A stretch of 64,000 nucleotides of DNA from Prochlorococcus sp. AG-409-M05 (GCA_003215435.1 QCKJ01000003.1:1-64000); one strand, 5' to 3'; shown: positions 16,827 to 25,841, counted from the first letter of the stretch. Numbers and translations: made by a program. Notes: generated by a model from the letters alone, not told the origin.

Positions 16827-18203
16827 TTACTCACCCAAAGCTAAATTAATAGCCTCTCTTAAATTGGAAGCTTCTAATAATTCCAAATTCAATTTGCCTT
16901 TGGAGGTGCGAATAGCATTACCAAAAGGCAATATTGCGCGAGAGAACCCCAGCCTTTCAGCTTCCAATAAACGCTGCTCTATTTGACCAACTGGTCGAAG
17001 CTGTCCTCCTAGACCCAGTTCACCAATGAGAACTGTGCCAGCGGGCAAAATCTTTTCTCTAAAACTAGAAGCAACGGCGACGGCAATGCCTAGATCTGAA
17101 GCAGGTTCTTCTACCTCTAGCCCCCCAGCGACGGCCAAGTAACAATCAAAACGTGATAGTGGCAATCCAAGATGCTTCTCTAGAACAGCAAGAATTTGAT
17201 GCAGTCGGCTAGTTCCAATCCCAGTAGCGGTTCGTCTTGGACTTGCATAACTAGTAGCACTAACCAAAGCCTGGAGATCAACCACTAATGATCTTGATCC
17301 TTCACTCGCGACAATTGTTGCGACTCCAGAAGCAGATTGGCCACTCAAAAATAATTCACTTGGATTCAACACCTCCACTAGTCCATGCCCTTGCATTTCA
17401 AAAACACCTAATTCGTGGGTTGCTCCAAATCGATTCTTCACAGCTCTTAGAAGTCTGTGAGTTGCAAAACGGTCACCTTCAAAAGTTAGGACAGCATCAA
17501 CTAAATGTTCTAAAACCTTTGGCCCAGCAAGGATCCCTTCCTTTGTGACATGTCCAACAATTAATAGTGCAATTTCCTGTTTTTTAGCCAAATGCTGCAA
17601 AGCAGCTGCGCATTCCCTTACTTGGGCTACTGAACCAGGAGCGCTAGCTAAATTTTCATCATGTAAAGCTTGGATACTGTCAATGATTGCTACAGCAGGC
17701 CTCAGAAGATCCAATTCCTCAAGTGCCACAGTCAAGTCAGTTTCTGCAAGAAGCTTTAACTGAGAATCGTCACCATCTAAGCGCTTACAGCGAAGTTTTA
17801 CCTGTTGAGCAGATTCTTCAGCGCTGACATAAAGCACTGATGTATTACATGCCATAGAGATGGCACTTTGCAAAAGGAGGGTACTCTTACCAATACCTGG
17901 ATCTCCACCAACCAAAACAAGTGAGCCAGGCACAAGTCCGCCACCTAAAACTCGGTCAAATTCTCCACAGCCAGTTACTATTCGCTCCAATGGTGTCTCA
18001 CCTAACTCAGCCATTGGCACTGCCCTCCCAGCCTTTGGTTCGCTTTTCACCCTCGAATTCCCAAATCGACTTCGACTATTTACAGGCTTTTCGATCTGTT
18101 CAACTAGTGAATTCCAGCTTCCACAACTTGCACATCGGCCGAAAAACTGCCGTGTCTTTGCTCCACAGCTCTGACATACATAGAAAGAAACAATTCGAGT
18201 CAC
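16827..18203 (-). CDS. radA: DNA repair protein RadA
   Basis: A RecA-like branch-migration ATPase of about 458 residues. It begins with a four-cysteine zinc finger (CQSCGAKTRQFFGRCASCG), then the P-loop GDPGIGKST, the RadA-specific KNRFG motif, and a C-terminal Lon-protease-like domain from about residue 290. I choose GTG 18203, seven codons before the zinc finger region, because the frame upstream to TTG 18251 adds residues not expected in RadA. The gene is divergent from rpaB across about 80 bp. Confidence 0.93.
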   Translation of the reverse strand: MTRIVSFYVCQSCGAKTRQFFGRCASCGSWNSLVEQIEKPVNSRSRFGNSRVKSEPKAGRAVPMAELGETPLERIVTGCGEFDRVLGGGLVPGSLVLVGGDPGIGKSTLLLQSAISMACNTSVLYVSAEESAQQVKLRCKRLDGDDSQLKLLAETDLTVALEELDLLRPAVAIIDSIQALHDENLASAPGSVAQVRECAAALQHLAKKQEIALLIVGHVTKEGILAGPKVLEHLVDAVLTFEGDRFATHRLLRAVKNRFGATHELGVFEMQGHGLVEVLNPSELFLSGQSASGVATIVASEGSRSLVVDLQALVSATSYASPRRTATGIGTSRLHQILAVLEKHLGLPLSRFDCYLAVAGGLEVEEPASDLGIAVAVASSFREKILPAGTVLIGELGLGGQLRPVGQIEQRLLEAERLGFSRAILPFGNAIRTSKGKLNLELLEASNLREAINLALGE

Positions 18204-18224
18204 TTGATTTAATAGAAGGGCGAG

Positions 18225-18253
18225 CTTTAAAGAAGTCCAGTATTTCTTCAAAG
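18225..18253. promoter_or_regulatory. dyad in the radA-rpaB divergent spacer
   Basis: CTTTAAAGAA (18225-18234) and TTCTTCAAAG (18244-18253) form a 10-bp inverted repeat with one mismatch and a 9-bp centre, in the spacer between the divergent radA and rpaB starts. The geometry suits a dimeric regulator, but no known consensus is matched. Confidence 0.35.
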
Positions 18254-18284
18254 ATGCAGGGTGGTTATCTAATATCTAATCCTT

Positions 18285-19049
18285 GTGACTAATCAAGACG
18301 TCTTGACGGCTACCAGTCCATCAAAAGAAACGATCCTTGTGGTCGATGATGAGGCAAGCATTCGCCGCATCCTCGAAACCCGTCTTTCAATGATTGGGTA
18401 CCAAGTGATCACTGCTAGTGATGGCAAAGAAGCTCTTGTTCGTTTCCGGAAGAACGAACCTGATCTAGTCGTACTAGATGTGATGATGCCAAAACTAGAT
18501 GGTTATGGAGTAATCCAAGAGTTACGAAAAGATTCAGATGTCCCAATTGTCATGCTCACTGCTCTTGGAGATGTAGCTGACAGGATTACTGGGCTTGAAT
18601 TAGGGGCTGATGATTATGTAGTAAAGCCTTTTAGCCCAAAAGAACTTGAAGCAAGAATTAGATGTGTCCTAAGAAGGGTTGAAAAAGAACATGTCGCAGG
18701 GATTCCTAATTCAGGAGTCATCCAAGTCATGGAGTTAAAGATCGATACCAACAAAAGACAAGTTTTCCGTTGCGACGAACGAATTCGTTTAACAGGGATG
18801 GAATTCAGTCTCCTTGAGTTGTTAGTCAGTCGCTCTGGTGAACCATTTAGTCGTGGAGAAATTCTCAAAGAGGTTTGGGGATATACCCCTGAGCGACATG
18901 TAGATACAAGAGTTGTAGATGTTCATATTTCCAGGCTGAGATCAAAACTTGAAGACGATCCTGCTAATCCAGAATTAATCCTCACAGCACGAGGAACAGG
19001 CTATCTTTTCCAACGAATCGTGGACGCCATTGCCTCCGAAGGACCCTGA
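18285..19049 (+). CDS. rpaB: response regulator RpaB (Ycf27)
   Basis: An OmpR-class response regulator of 254 residues. The receiver has DDE at about residues 21-23, phosphoacceptor Asp65 in LVVLDVMMPK and VVKPFSPKELEARI. A winged helix follows from about 145, with [17 protein letters not shown] and HISRLRSKLEDDP. This matches RpaB/Ycf27, the essential cyanobacterial regulator that binds HLR1 elements of high-light genes and pairs with NblS. The start is GTG 18285. plsX follows with a possible 20-bp overlap. Confidence 0.95.
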   Translation: MTNQDVLTATSPSKETILVVDDEASIRRILETRLSMIGYQVITASDGKEALVRFRKNEPDLVVLDVMMPKLDGYGVIQELRKDSDVPIVMLTALGDVADRITGLELGADDYVVKPFSPKELEARIRCVLRRVEKEHVAGIPNSGVIQVMELKIDTNKRQVFRCDERIRLTGMEFSLLELLVSRSGEPFSRGEILKEVWGYTPERHVDTRVVDVHISRLRSKLEDDPANPELILTARGTGYLFQRIVDAIASEGP

Positions 19050-20388
19050 TATTTCACTGACACCAGATGCCAGGAACAAGTCCAGCCGGCCTAGAGCTAT
19101 AAGGCGGCTTGTGATTTGGTACCGCAGGAATGCGGCGGTAACTTCCTTAGTAGATACTGCTGCTAACTCTGCCTCTGCAGCAAGCAATGTCGCAGGCTCA
19201 GTGGTTTCCAGTGCAGGCTCAGTGGTTTCCAGTGCAGGCTCCGTAGTTACAAGTGCAAGCTCAATGGCTGGCAGCATGCTCCAGCCACTAGTTTTCGACC
19301 CCTTACGAAGGCTTCAGAATGTCGACACAGACAATCAATCCAATGAGGTCTCCGATCAAGAGAGACTATGGGTTGCAGTTGATGGCATGGGGGGCGATCA
19401 CGCACCAGGCCCAATACTGGAAGGTTGTCTGAAAGCAGTTGAAAGGCTTCCAATAAAAATCAAATTCGTTGGCGAGCTAGAAAAAGTTAAAGAATCAGCT
19501 AAGTCCCTAGGCCTCACTGAACTTGTAGATCAAGCACAAAAAGCTGGCAATTTAGAACTGATAGGCAGTGGAGTATCAGTTGGAATGAATGAAGAGGCAA
19601 CTGTAGTAAGGCGTAAGCGTGACGCCAGCATTAATGTTGCAATGAATCTGGTGAAAGAAGGCAAAGCTCTTGCAATGTACTCTGCAGGAAATTCTGGGGC
19701 TCTCATGGCCTCAGCAATCTTTAGGCTTGGGCGTTTAACTGGGATTGACAGGCCAGCAATCGGAGCCCTTTTCCCTACCAAAGATCCTGGTCAACCAGTT
19801 CTAGTTCTTGATGTAGGAGCCAATATGGATTGCAAACCTAATTATCTCCACCAATTTGCCCTACTTGGCAATATCTATTCAAGGGATGTTCTTCAAGTAA
19901 ATCAACCTCGTATCGGGCTCTTAAATATTGGGGAAGAGGATTGCAAAGGTAATGACTTATCGCTCCAAACATATTCTCTTCTCAAAGGTGAAGATCGAAT
20001 CCACTTTGCTGGGAACTGTGAAGGAAGAGATGTCCTCTCAGGGAATTTTGATGTTGTTGTATGTGATGGATTTACTGGAAATGTACTTCTGAAATTTCTT
20101 GAATCAGTAGGAAGTGTTCTTTTAGATGTTCTACGCGCTGAACTACCACGTGGGCGCCGTGGAAAAGTTGGTTCTGCATTCCTTAGAAGCAATCTCAAAC
20201 GAATCAAAAAGCGGCTAGATCATGCTGAACATGGAGGTGCTTTACTGCTTGGTGTTAACGGAATTTGTGTAATTGGTCATGGCAGCAGTAAGTCTCTGTC
20301 TGTTGTAAGTGCACTTCGCTTGGCTCATTCAGCCGCAAGTCATGGAGTTATGGAGGACCTGGCCAAGCTTAAAATCATCCAGCAATAA
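19030..20388 (+). CDS. plsX: phosphate acyltransferase PlsX with long N-terminal extension
   Basis: PlsX makes acyl-phosphate from acyl-ACP for phospholipid synthesis. The conserved domain starts at about residue 113 with VAVDGMGGDHAPGP and continues through MYSAGNSGALMA and VLDVGAN to the C-terminus. Before it lies an unusual extension of about 112 residues containing RRLVIWYRRNA and three heptapeptide repeats (AGSVVSS, AGSVVSS, AGSVVTS). The start is uncertain: TTG 19030 overlaps rpaB by 20 bp, while GTG 19111 and ATG 19264 or 19276 are in frame. It heads a lipid cluster with fabH, fabD and plsC. Confidence 0.9.
   Translation: MPPKDPDISLTPDARNKSSRPRAIRRLVIWYRRNAAVTSLVDTAANSASAASNVAGSVVSSAGSVVSSAGSVVTSASSMAGSMLQPLVFDPLRRLQNVDTDNQSNEVSDQERLWVAVDGMGGDHAPGPILEGCLKAVERLPIKIKFVGELEKVKESAKSLGLTELVDQAQKAGNLELIGSGVSVGMNEEATVVRRKRDASINVAMNLVKEGKALAMYSAGNSGALMASAIFRLGRLTGIDRPAIGALFPTKDPGQPVLVLDVGANMDCKPNYLHQFALLGNIYSRDVLQVNQPRIGLLNIGEEDCKGNDLSLQTYSLLKGEDRIHFAGNCEGRDVLSGNFDVVVCDGFTGNVLLKFLESVGSVLLDVLRAELPRGRRGKVGSAFLRSNLKRIKKRLDHAEHGGALLLGVNGICVIGHGSSKSLSVVSALRLAHSAASHGVMEDLAKLKIIQQ
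19192..19254 (+). repeat. three tandem 21-bp repeats inside plsX
   Basis: The 21-bp units 19192-19212 and 19213-19233 are identical (GCAGGCTCAGTGGTTTCCAG plus T); the unit 19234-19254 is a diverged third copy. They encode AGSVVSS, AGSVVSS and AGSVVTS in the N-terminal extension of PlsX. Identical neighbouring copies suggest recent slippage and possible copy-number variation. Confidence 0.9.
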
Positions 20389-20455
20389 GTATCAGTATCT
20401 AAATCAGCACTTAAGAAAGAGCTGTGATTGACTGAGCAGTACAGGACAAAAACTC

Positions 20456-21475
20456 TTGGATAAAACCTCCAAAATCTTTGAAGGTTCCGCCCTGGTAGGC
20501 AGCGGAAGTTGTTTACCAACTCAAAGTCTTACAAATGAGCAGATAAGCCATCGAGTGGAAACCAGTGACTCATGGATCAAAAGTAGAACTGGTATTGGGA
20601 CAAGGCGGGTAGTCGGAGAAAACGAAAGCTTGACAACTCTGAGCAGCAATGCGGCCAAAGCTGCTATCGAAATGGCAGGTTGGAGTCCAAAAACTATCGA
20701 TTTAATTGTCCTGGCGACCTCAACCCCTGACGACCTTTTTGGTTCAGCCCCACAAGTACAAGCCCAGATTGGTTCGAAGAATGCTGTCGCATTTGATCTC
20801 ACAGCAGCATGCAGTGGATTCTTATTTGCTCTTATTACGGCAGCCCAATTCCTTCGTAATGGAACAATGAAAAGAGCTGTAGTTATTGGAGCAGATCAAC
20901 TCAGCAGCTGGGTTGATTGGGATGATAGGAGGACCTGTGTTCTTTTTGGAGATGGTGCTGGGGCAATTGCTCTTGAAGCAACAGAACACGAAAAGAATGG
21001 CATCCTTGGCTTTGAGCTGAAGTCAGATGGCAGCAGAGGTGAATGTTTAAGGCTCTCCAAAACCAAAAACCATCTAACCCTTGTGGATGGGAGCACCTAC
21101 CAAAAAGGGGAATTTCAACCAATTGCAATGAATGGGCAAGAAGTGTACAAATTTGCTGTTAGGGAAGTTCCCGCAATCCTCCAAAAACTCTTAGACAAAG
21201 AAAACACCTCGCCTGCAGACCTTGACTGGCTTCTTCTACATCAGGCCAATCAGAGAATATTAGATTCAGTGGCAGAGCGGTTCTCAATACCCCACTCCAA
21301 AGTCCTTAGTAACCTAAAGAACTATGGCAATACTTCAGCAGCAACTATTCCAGTAATGCTTGACGAAGCTATTCGAGACTCGAGAATTAAACCAGGAAAT
21401 CTAATTGCCACGAGCGGCTTTGGAGCAGGCCTAAGCTGGGGAGCAGCTTTGATCAAGTGGCAAGGGCCAACGTAG
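20456..21475 (+). CDS. fabH: beta-ketoacyl-ACP synthase III
   Basis: A 339-residue condensing enzyme that starts type II fatty acid synthesis by joining acetyl-CoA to malonyl-ACP. The catalytic triad is visible: Cys119 in DLTAACSGF, His262 in LLLHQANQR and Asn292 in NYGNTSA. The start is TTG 20456 with AGGA about 9 bases upstream. It follows plsX by 67 bp and precedes fabD by 28 bp, fitting a lipid operon. Confidence 0.95.
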   Translation: MDKTSKIFEGSALVGSGSCLPTQSLTNEQISHRVETSDSWIKSRTGIGTRRVVGENESLTTLSSNAAKAAIEMAGWSPKTIDLIVLATSTPDDLFGSAPQVQAQIGSKNAVAFDLTAACSGFLFALITAAQFLRNGTMKRAVVIGADQLSSWVDWDDRRTCVLFGDGAGAIALEATEHEKNGILGFELKSDGSRGECLRLSKTKNHLTLVDGSTYQKGEFQPIAMNGQEVYKFAVREVPAILQKLLDKENTSPADLDWLLLHQANQRILDSVAERFSIPHSKVLSNLKNYGNTSAATIPVMLDEAIRDSRIKPGNLIATSGFGAGLSWGAALIKWQGPT

Positions 21476-21503
21476 GCTCCAACAAAATGATCTGGAAAGT
21501 TTT

Positions 21504-22400
21504 ATGTCAATAGCCTGGGTTTTCCCTGGTCAGGGCTCGCAGAAAGTTGGGATGGCTGACTCAGTACTTAGCTTGCCAGGTGCTGAAAAACGCTTCGAAC
21601 TTGCCTCAGAAATCATAGGTAGAGACCTAATCGCTGTTTGCAATGGCAATAGTTCTAATAACATCGAACCGAGTGATCTCAATGACACTCGTAATACTCA
21701 ACCTGCACTTTTCGTAGTTGAGTCCCTGCTAATTGATGACCTTAGGAAACAAGGTCGTGAAGCATCATTAGCAGCAGGACACAGCCTTGGAGAACTAGTC
21801 GCCCTATATGCCGCGGGTGTTTTCGATGCAAAAACCGCACTTTTGCTTCTTCAACGGAGATCAGAACTTATGGCCTCTGCTGGGGGTGGTGCAATGACGG
21901 CAGTAATAGGGTTTGACAGAACAGAGCTTGATGAGCTCATAGCGGTAACTCCAAACGTGGTAATCGCAAATGACAATAGTTCCACGCAGGTTGTTCTATC
22001 CGGAACCCCTGAAGGGGTAAACAAAGTCAGCAAAAACTTGAATTGCAAGCGAGCTGTGCCGCTTCAGGTCTCCGGTGCTTTTCATTCTCCGCACATGGCA
22101 GAAGCTTCCGATGCCTTTTCAAAAGAACTTGATCAAATCACTTTTCAGGATGCTCGTATTCCTGTACTAAGCAATTCCGAGCCAACACCCAGTCGTGATG
22201 GAGAGCTTCTCAAACAACGTCTAAAGAAACAAATGACTTCAGGGGTTCGTTGGAGGGAAACCATGAATATCATCGCCCAAGAAGGCATTAATACCGTTGT
22301 AGAGATTGGCCCAGGAAACGTTCTAAGTGGATTAATCAAACGTTCAATCAACGGTATTACGACAAGTCAAATCGCAAATTCAAAAGACCTTGGTCATTAA
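21504..22400 (+). CDS. fabD: malonyl-CoA:ACP transacylase
   Basis: A 298-residue enzyme that loads malonyl groups onto acyl carrier protein. It begins with WVFPGQGSQ, has the nucleophile Ser94 in AGHSLGELVALYA, and the catalytic His194 in SGAFHSPHM, all as in FabD. It sits between fabH and plsC on the same strand, and only 1 bp separates its stop from the plsC ATG. Confidence 0.96.
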   Translation: MSIAWVFPGQGSQKVGMADSVLSLPGAEKRFELASEIIGRDLIAVCNGNSSNNIEPSDLNDTRNTQPALFVVESLLIDDLRKQGREASLAAGHSLGELVALYAAGVFDAKTALLLLQRRSELMASAGGGAMTAVIGFDRTELDELIAVTPNVVIANDNSSTQVVLSGTPEGVNKVSKNLNCKRAVPLQVSGAFHSPHMAEASDAFSKELDQITFQDARIPVLSNSEPTPSRDGELLKQRLKKQMTSGVRWRETMNIIAQEGINTVVEIGPGNVLSGLIKRSINGITTSQIANSKDLGH

Positions 22401-22401
22401 A

Positions 22402-23085
22402 ATGAATGCCTCAATTCAAGCCTCAAAAAAGGTAATTAGTCGACAACAAGTTCCTGAATCGAGTTTCATTTATAAAATCATTAGCCATCTAATTGTTTTC
22501 CCTATATACAAGATTTTATTTAGAGGAACCACATCAGGAATTGAAAATGTTCCAACTCAAGGTTCCTGCATTGTCGTGGCGAACCATGGATCACATATTG
22601 ATCCCCCGCTGCTAGGCCATGTACTTAGGCGACCAGTGGCTTTTATGGCCAAAGCGGAGCTTTTCAGTGTGCCTTTAATTGGAAGAGTGATTCGTGCTTG
22701 CGGCGCCTATCCAGTAAAGCGCGGAGCAAGTGATCGTGAAGCGATACGAAGTGCTACAAAGCGATTAGATGAGGGCTGGGCTATAGGTGTCTTTCCTGAT
22801 GGGACTCGACAAGAAGATGGAAGAATGAATCTACCTATGCCCGGGGCAGCACTACTTGCAGCACGAAGCGATTCAGTTTTACTCCCTGTAGCAATAATAA
22901 ATAGTCATAGAGCACTAGGCACAGGTCAACGGTTCCCAAGAGTGTTACCAATACATGTACGGATCGGCAAGCCAATTCAGCCCCCTACAAGTCGCCGTAA
23001 AGAAGATCTGATGGAAACCATGAAAGAAATCCAAAGGCAAATCAATTCACTTCTTGATAAAGGGTTAATAGATTCAATGTGCTAG
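22402..23085 (+). CDS. plsC: 1-acyl-sn-glycerol-3-phosphate acyltransferase
   Basis: A 227-residue membrane-associated acyltransferase. The catalytic NHxxxxD motif appears as ANHGSHIDPP (His62 to Asp67), followed by AKAELFSVPLIG and the FPDGTR motif that binds the glycerol phosphate. It makes phosphatidic acid, the step after PlsX/PlsY. ATG 22402 is preferred over TTG 22390, which would overlap fabD. It ends the plsX-fabH-fabD-plsC cluster. Confidence 0.93.
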   Translation: MNASIQASKKVISRQQVPESSFIYKIISHLIVFPIYKILFRGTTSGIENVPTQGSCIVVANHGSHIDPPLLGHVLRRPVAFMAKAELFSVPLIGRVIRACGAYPVKRGASDREAIRSATKRLDEGWAIGVFPDGTRQEDGRMNLPMPGAALLAARSDSVLLPVAIINSHRALGTGQRFPRVLPIHVRIGKPIQPPTSRRKEDLMETMKEIQRQINSLLDKGLIDSMC

Positions 23086-23115
23086 GTCTGATTTATATTT
23101 TTAGTAAATGATCAA

Positions 23116-23685
23116 CTAAAGCTGATTATAAATCAAAATCTTCAGGTCTATCTTTGCAACCACCCAAACAATTGACCTAATCCCATCGAAGATCCTTTTG
23201 TAAAGGCTCTCTTTTTGACAAAGAGGTGCACATGAAACCGCTACTCCTGAAAGGCGAATGCCTTTGCTTCCAGCAATCACTTGGCCAACTGAAATAGCTC
23301 TTGCGAAATGATCTGAACTAGTGACAAGTATTAGATGAGTCACTCCTTTCTTATACAAATCATCAACTAAAGATGTAAAATTACCAAAAGTGTCAGAAGC
23401 TCGATAGTCAAGTCTTACTAAAGATCTAGGGATACCAAACTCATCAACTAACCACTCCGCATGTTCTGGATTACTACCTCCGCTAATTAACAAAGGTAGT
23501 TTGAGTTCATTTGCCAACTTCAATCCAACATATTCCCGATCCACATCTCCACCTAATACCAAAATCACTTGAGCTGGTTCGTTGTTAAAAAAAGACTGAT
23601 AATAAAGTCTGAAAGACCCAGAAACCAACCCCCAAAGGGAAAGGACTCCTATAACTATCCCTCCAGGGCCCCTGAGACGCATCAA
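23116..23685 (-). CDS. YdcF-like (DUF218) protein
   Basis: A 189-residue protein with an N-terminal membrane segment (about residues 8-28) followed by a DUF218 domain: VILVLGGDVDREYVGLKLANE, LLISGG, and VTSSDHFARA. DUF218 proteins such as SanA, ElyC and YdcF act at or near the cell envelope, and the precise reaction is unclear. Its start overlaps the tsaB stop by 4 bp (ATGA), so it is the last gene of a ycf34-tsaB-ydcF unit. Confidence 0.85.
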   Translation of the reverse strand: MMRLRGPGGIVIGVLSLWGLVSGSFRLYYQSFFNNEPAQVILVLGGDVDREYVGLKLANELKLPLLISGGSNPEHAEWLVDEFGIPRSLVRLDYRASDTFGNFTSLVDDLYKKGVTHLILVTSSDHFARAISVGQVIAGSKGIRLSGVAVSCAPLCQKESLYKRIFDGIRSIVWVVAKIDLKILIYNQL

Positions 23686-24356
23686 CGCTGATCAACCGGC
23701 GATGTTGGGTACAAAGGTAAAACTTGACTCCAAGGGCTTCGATGGCCTGCCTCATGGGACTCCAAGCAATGATCCAAAAGACAAGCGACATCCTTAGCGA
23801 CATCTTCTTTCGCTGCAATATGAGGTTCAAACTCAGTCCTGTTAGAGAAGAGACGCGGCGCCTCAAGCTCCAGAAAATCATTTAAAGCAAAAACTGAATC
23901 TGCCGTTTTCAGCTGATAACAACCAGCCACCACTCCCCTACGTGGGACTTCTTGGACAATCCAAAAAGGCTTTTGCAATTGATCTGAATTCAAAACTGAA
24001 GAGAGGCGAGGCGCCATTAAAGAAAAACTATTAACACCATCTAGAGAACACCCAAGCTGCTGGGACAAGGTTCTTGCCATAACAACCGATAACCGCGTTC
24101 CTGTAAAACCACCTGGTCCAGTTGCTACTGCTATGCGAACAATCTTGTACCAAGCTTTTGAAGGGAGAAGGTCATTAACACAACTCAAAAGACTTTTCGA
24201 CAACTTTCTACCCAATGGGAACGTAGAAACCTTTTTAGAAGTATCTAGCTCTCGATAATTAAGGCAAGCCACCCCAAAGGTTTCTGAAGTGCTATGTAGA
24301 GCAAGTAAAAACTTTGCCGGTTGATTATTCCCACCATCTCCTTGCGAAAAACTCAT
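23682..24356 (-). CDS. tsaB: tRNA threonylcarbamoyladenosine biosynthesis protein TsaB
   Basis: A 224-residue protein of the YeaZ/TsaB family, partner of TsaD in making the t6A modification of tRNAs reading ANN codons. It has LLALHSTSETFGVAC near the N-terminus and the family motif ATGPGGFTGTRLS. ATG 24356 is chosen because it forms an ATGA overlap with the ycf34 stop; an in-frame extension to 24392 would lie inside ycf34. Its stop overlaps the ydcF-like gene in the same way. Confidence 0.92.
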   Translation of the reverse strand: MSFSQGDGGNNQPAKFLLALHSTSETFGVACLNYRELDTSKKVSTFPLGRKLSKSLLSCVNDLLPSKAWYKIVRIAVATGPGGFTGTRLSVVMARTLSQQLGCSLDGVNSFSLMAPRLSSVLNSDQLQKPFWIVQEVPRRGVVAGCYQLKTADSVFALNDFLELEAPRLFSNRTEFEPHIAAKEDVAKDVACLLDHCLESHEAGHRSPWSQVLPLYPTSPVDQR

Positions 24357-24604
24357 CTGGGTAGCTCCTGGCCAGGACACAAACTCAGCCAACGGCCGTA
24401 ATCTTCAAAAAAGCTTCCACAAGCTCTTACGTCCCATTCAATCGCTGCTTCTCCAGTATCAAGTCCATTCACGCTGACATGTATAAGTGGGTCCTTTGGC
24501 TCTAAATCAGGATTCATATTGAGATGGGTCACACCATGTTGACGTTCTACAGCGTGATAGGTCTTACAACGATCAACCCAGCGGCAGTTCACACAAATGC
24601 ACAT
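24353..24604 (-). CDS. ycf34: Ycf34 family protein
   Basis: An 83-residue protein with the family N-terminus CICVNCRWVDRCKTYHAVE. Cysteines lie at 2, 4, 7, 13, 62 and 76; in Synechocystis, Ycf34 has been reported to bind an iron-sulfur cluster and to support photosynthetic electron transport. The frame is open for another 107 codons upstream, but that part has no family match and lies antisense to cca. The start codon lies within the first codons of the divergent cca gene, and the stop overlaps tsaB. Confidence 0.93.
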   Translation of the reverse strand: MCICVNCRWVDRCKTYHAVERQHGVTHLNMNPDLEPKDPLIHVSVNGLDTGEAAIEWDVRACGSFFEDYGRWLSLCPGQELPR

Positions 24605-25841
24605 GCCTAAATCTGCTGCAACTTCAATTTTGAATAATGAGCTCTCACAAGAAGCTATTGAACTATGGAATCGTTTAAACCCACAAAGATGGCCTTTCCA
24701 AACTGAAGAGCTTCCTGCAGGAACTGTATTGGTAGGAGGGGCAGTAAGGGATGCGCTCCTCAATCGGGTCTCCCCACCCCTTGATATAGACCTTATTGTT
24801 CCATGCAATGCTCTTAAAGTAAGTGAAGACCTTGCAAAAAAACTTGGGGGGAAAGTTGTAGTCCTCGATAAAAAGAGAGAAATTGCTCGACTAGTTATCA
24901 ATAAATGGACAATCGATATTGCCAATCAAGAAGGCAACCATCTAGAAGATGACCTATTCCGACGAGATTTCCGCATTAATTCAATAGCTCTTAGCTTTGA
25001 GAGAGTCCCTAGGATTATTGATCCTACCGGCGGCCTGAAAGACATTAAAACTAAAACTCTTGTGGCTGTAAAAGAGCAAAACCTTCGCTCTGACCCACTC
25101 AGACTCATCAGAGCTTTCCGGCTCATGGCTGAAATGCTGCTCACCCTTGAACCCCAAACTAAAAAATGGATCAATACTCATAAAAAGCTTTTATCTACAG
25201 TTGCCCCAGAAAGAATCCAGTCAGAAATACTGAAAATAATTTTTGCTCCATGGGCCGAAGAAGCAATTAAAAAGCTCAAGAAAACAGAGCTTTTAGCAAA
25301 ATGGCAAAACCCAGCGGCTGCATTTAGAACAAGCCCTTCATTCACAAGCAATGCTGAACTATTTAATGATTCTGAAAAATCAATAGCTGTTCCTTTAGCT
25401 CGTCTAACTGATCTTTTAAGTGATAAAGGGTTAAGCGAGTTGCGCTTTAGCAAAAAATACCAACAACGATGCCATGCTTTGCGTTATTGGCAGAGAAAAT
25501 CTGCAGACATAGGTTTTGAAAATCTTGATGAAGCCAATCGCCTGAAGTTACACAAAGATTTAGAGGATGATCTACCAGCCCTCATTCTGCAACTAAAGTC
25601 CTCTGAGCAAGCCATTTGGCTTGATAATTGGCGAGATCCAAATCATCCACTTTTTCACCCTGCATCGCCTTTAGATGGCCATACACTTCAGCAATGCCTT
25701 AATCTCTCTTCCAGTAAAGAGCTAGGTCAGTTAATTCACCATCTTTGTCATGAAAGAGCCTTTGGTCGTGTTACTAGCAAAGAAGATGCTCTGTTTACAG
25801 CACGAAGCTGGTGGAAACAAAATAGCCCTAACTGTGATTAA
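24597..25841 (+). CDS. cca: CCA tRNA nucleotidyltransferase / poly(A) polymerase family
   Basis: A 414-residue class II nucleotidyltransferase. It has LVGGAVRDALL, the catalytic DIDL pair and RRDFRINS at about residues 42-135, then an RNA-binding head at 150-220 and a variable C-terminal half. It adds CCA to tRNA ends or, in some species, polyadenylates RNA. The tRNA-Asn in this window lacks an encoded CCA, consistent with the need for such an enzyme. ATG 24597 or 24603 would overlap the divergent ycf34 start by a few bases; a TTG at 24633 is an alternative. Confidence 0.9.
   Translation: MHMPKSAATSILNNELSQEAIELWNRLNPQRWPFQTEELPAGTVLVGGAVRDALLNRVSPPLDIDLIVPCNALKVSEDLAKKLGGKVVVLDKKREIARLVINKWTIDIANQEGNHLEDDLFRRDFRINSIALSFERVPRIIDPTGGLKDIKTKTLVAVKEQNLRSDPLRLIRAFRLMAEMLLTLEPQTKKWINTHKKLLSTVAPERIQSEILKIIFAPWAEEAIKKLKKTELLAKWQNPAAAFRTSPSFTSNAELFNDSEKSIAVPLARLTDLLSDKGLSELRFSKKYQQRCHALRYWQRKSADIGFENLDEANRLKLHKDLEDDLPALILQLKSSEQAIWLDNWRDPNHPLFHPASPLDGHTLQQCLNLSSSKELGQLIHHLCHERAFGRVTSKEDALFTARSWWKQNSPNCD

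Noticed and set aside
23089-23135. TGATTTATA / TATAAATCA inverted pair after plsC
   Set aside because: All-AT arms about 30 bp apart, partly inside the ydcF-like coding end; expected by chance in AT-rich DNA.
24605-24925. 107-codon extension upstream of ycf34
   Set aside because: It is antisense to cca and lacks Ycf34 similarity; the family N-terminus is at 24604.
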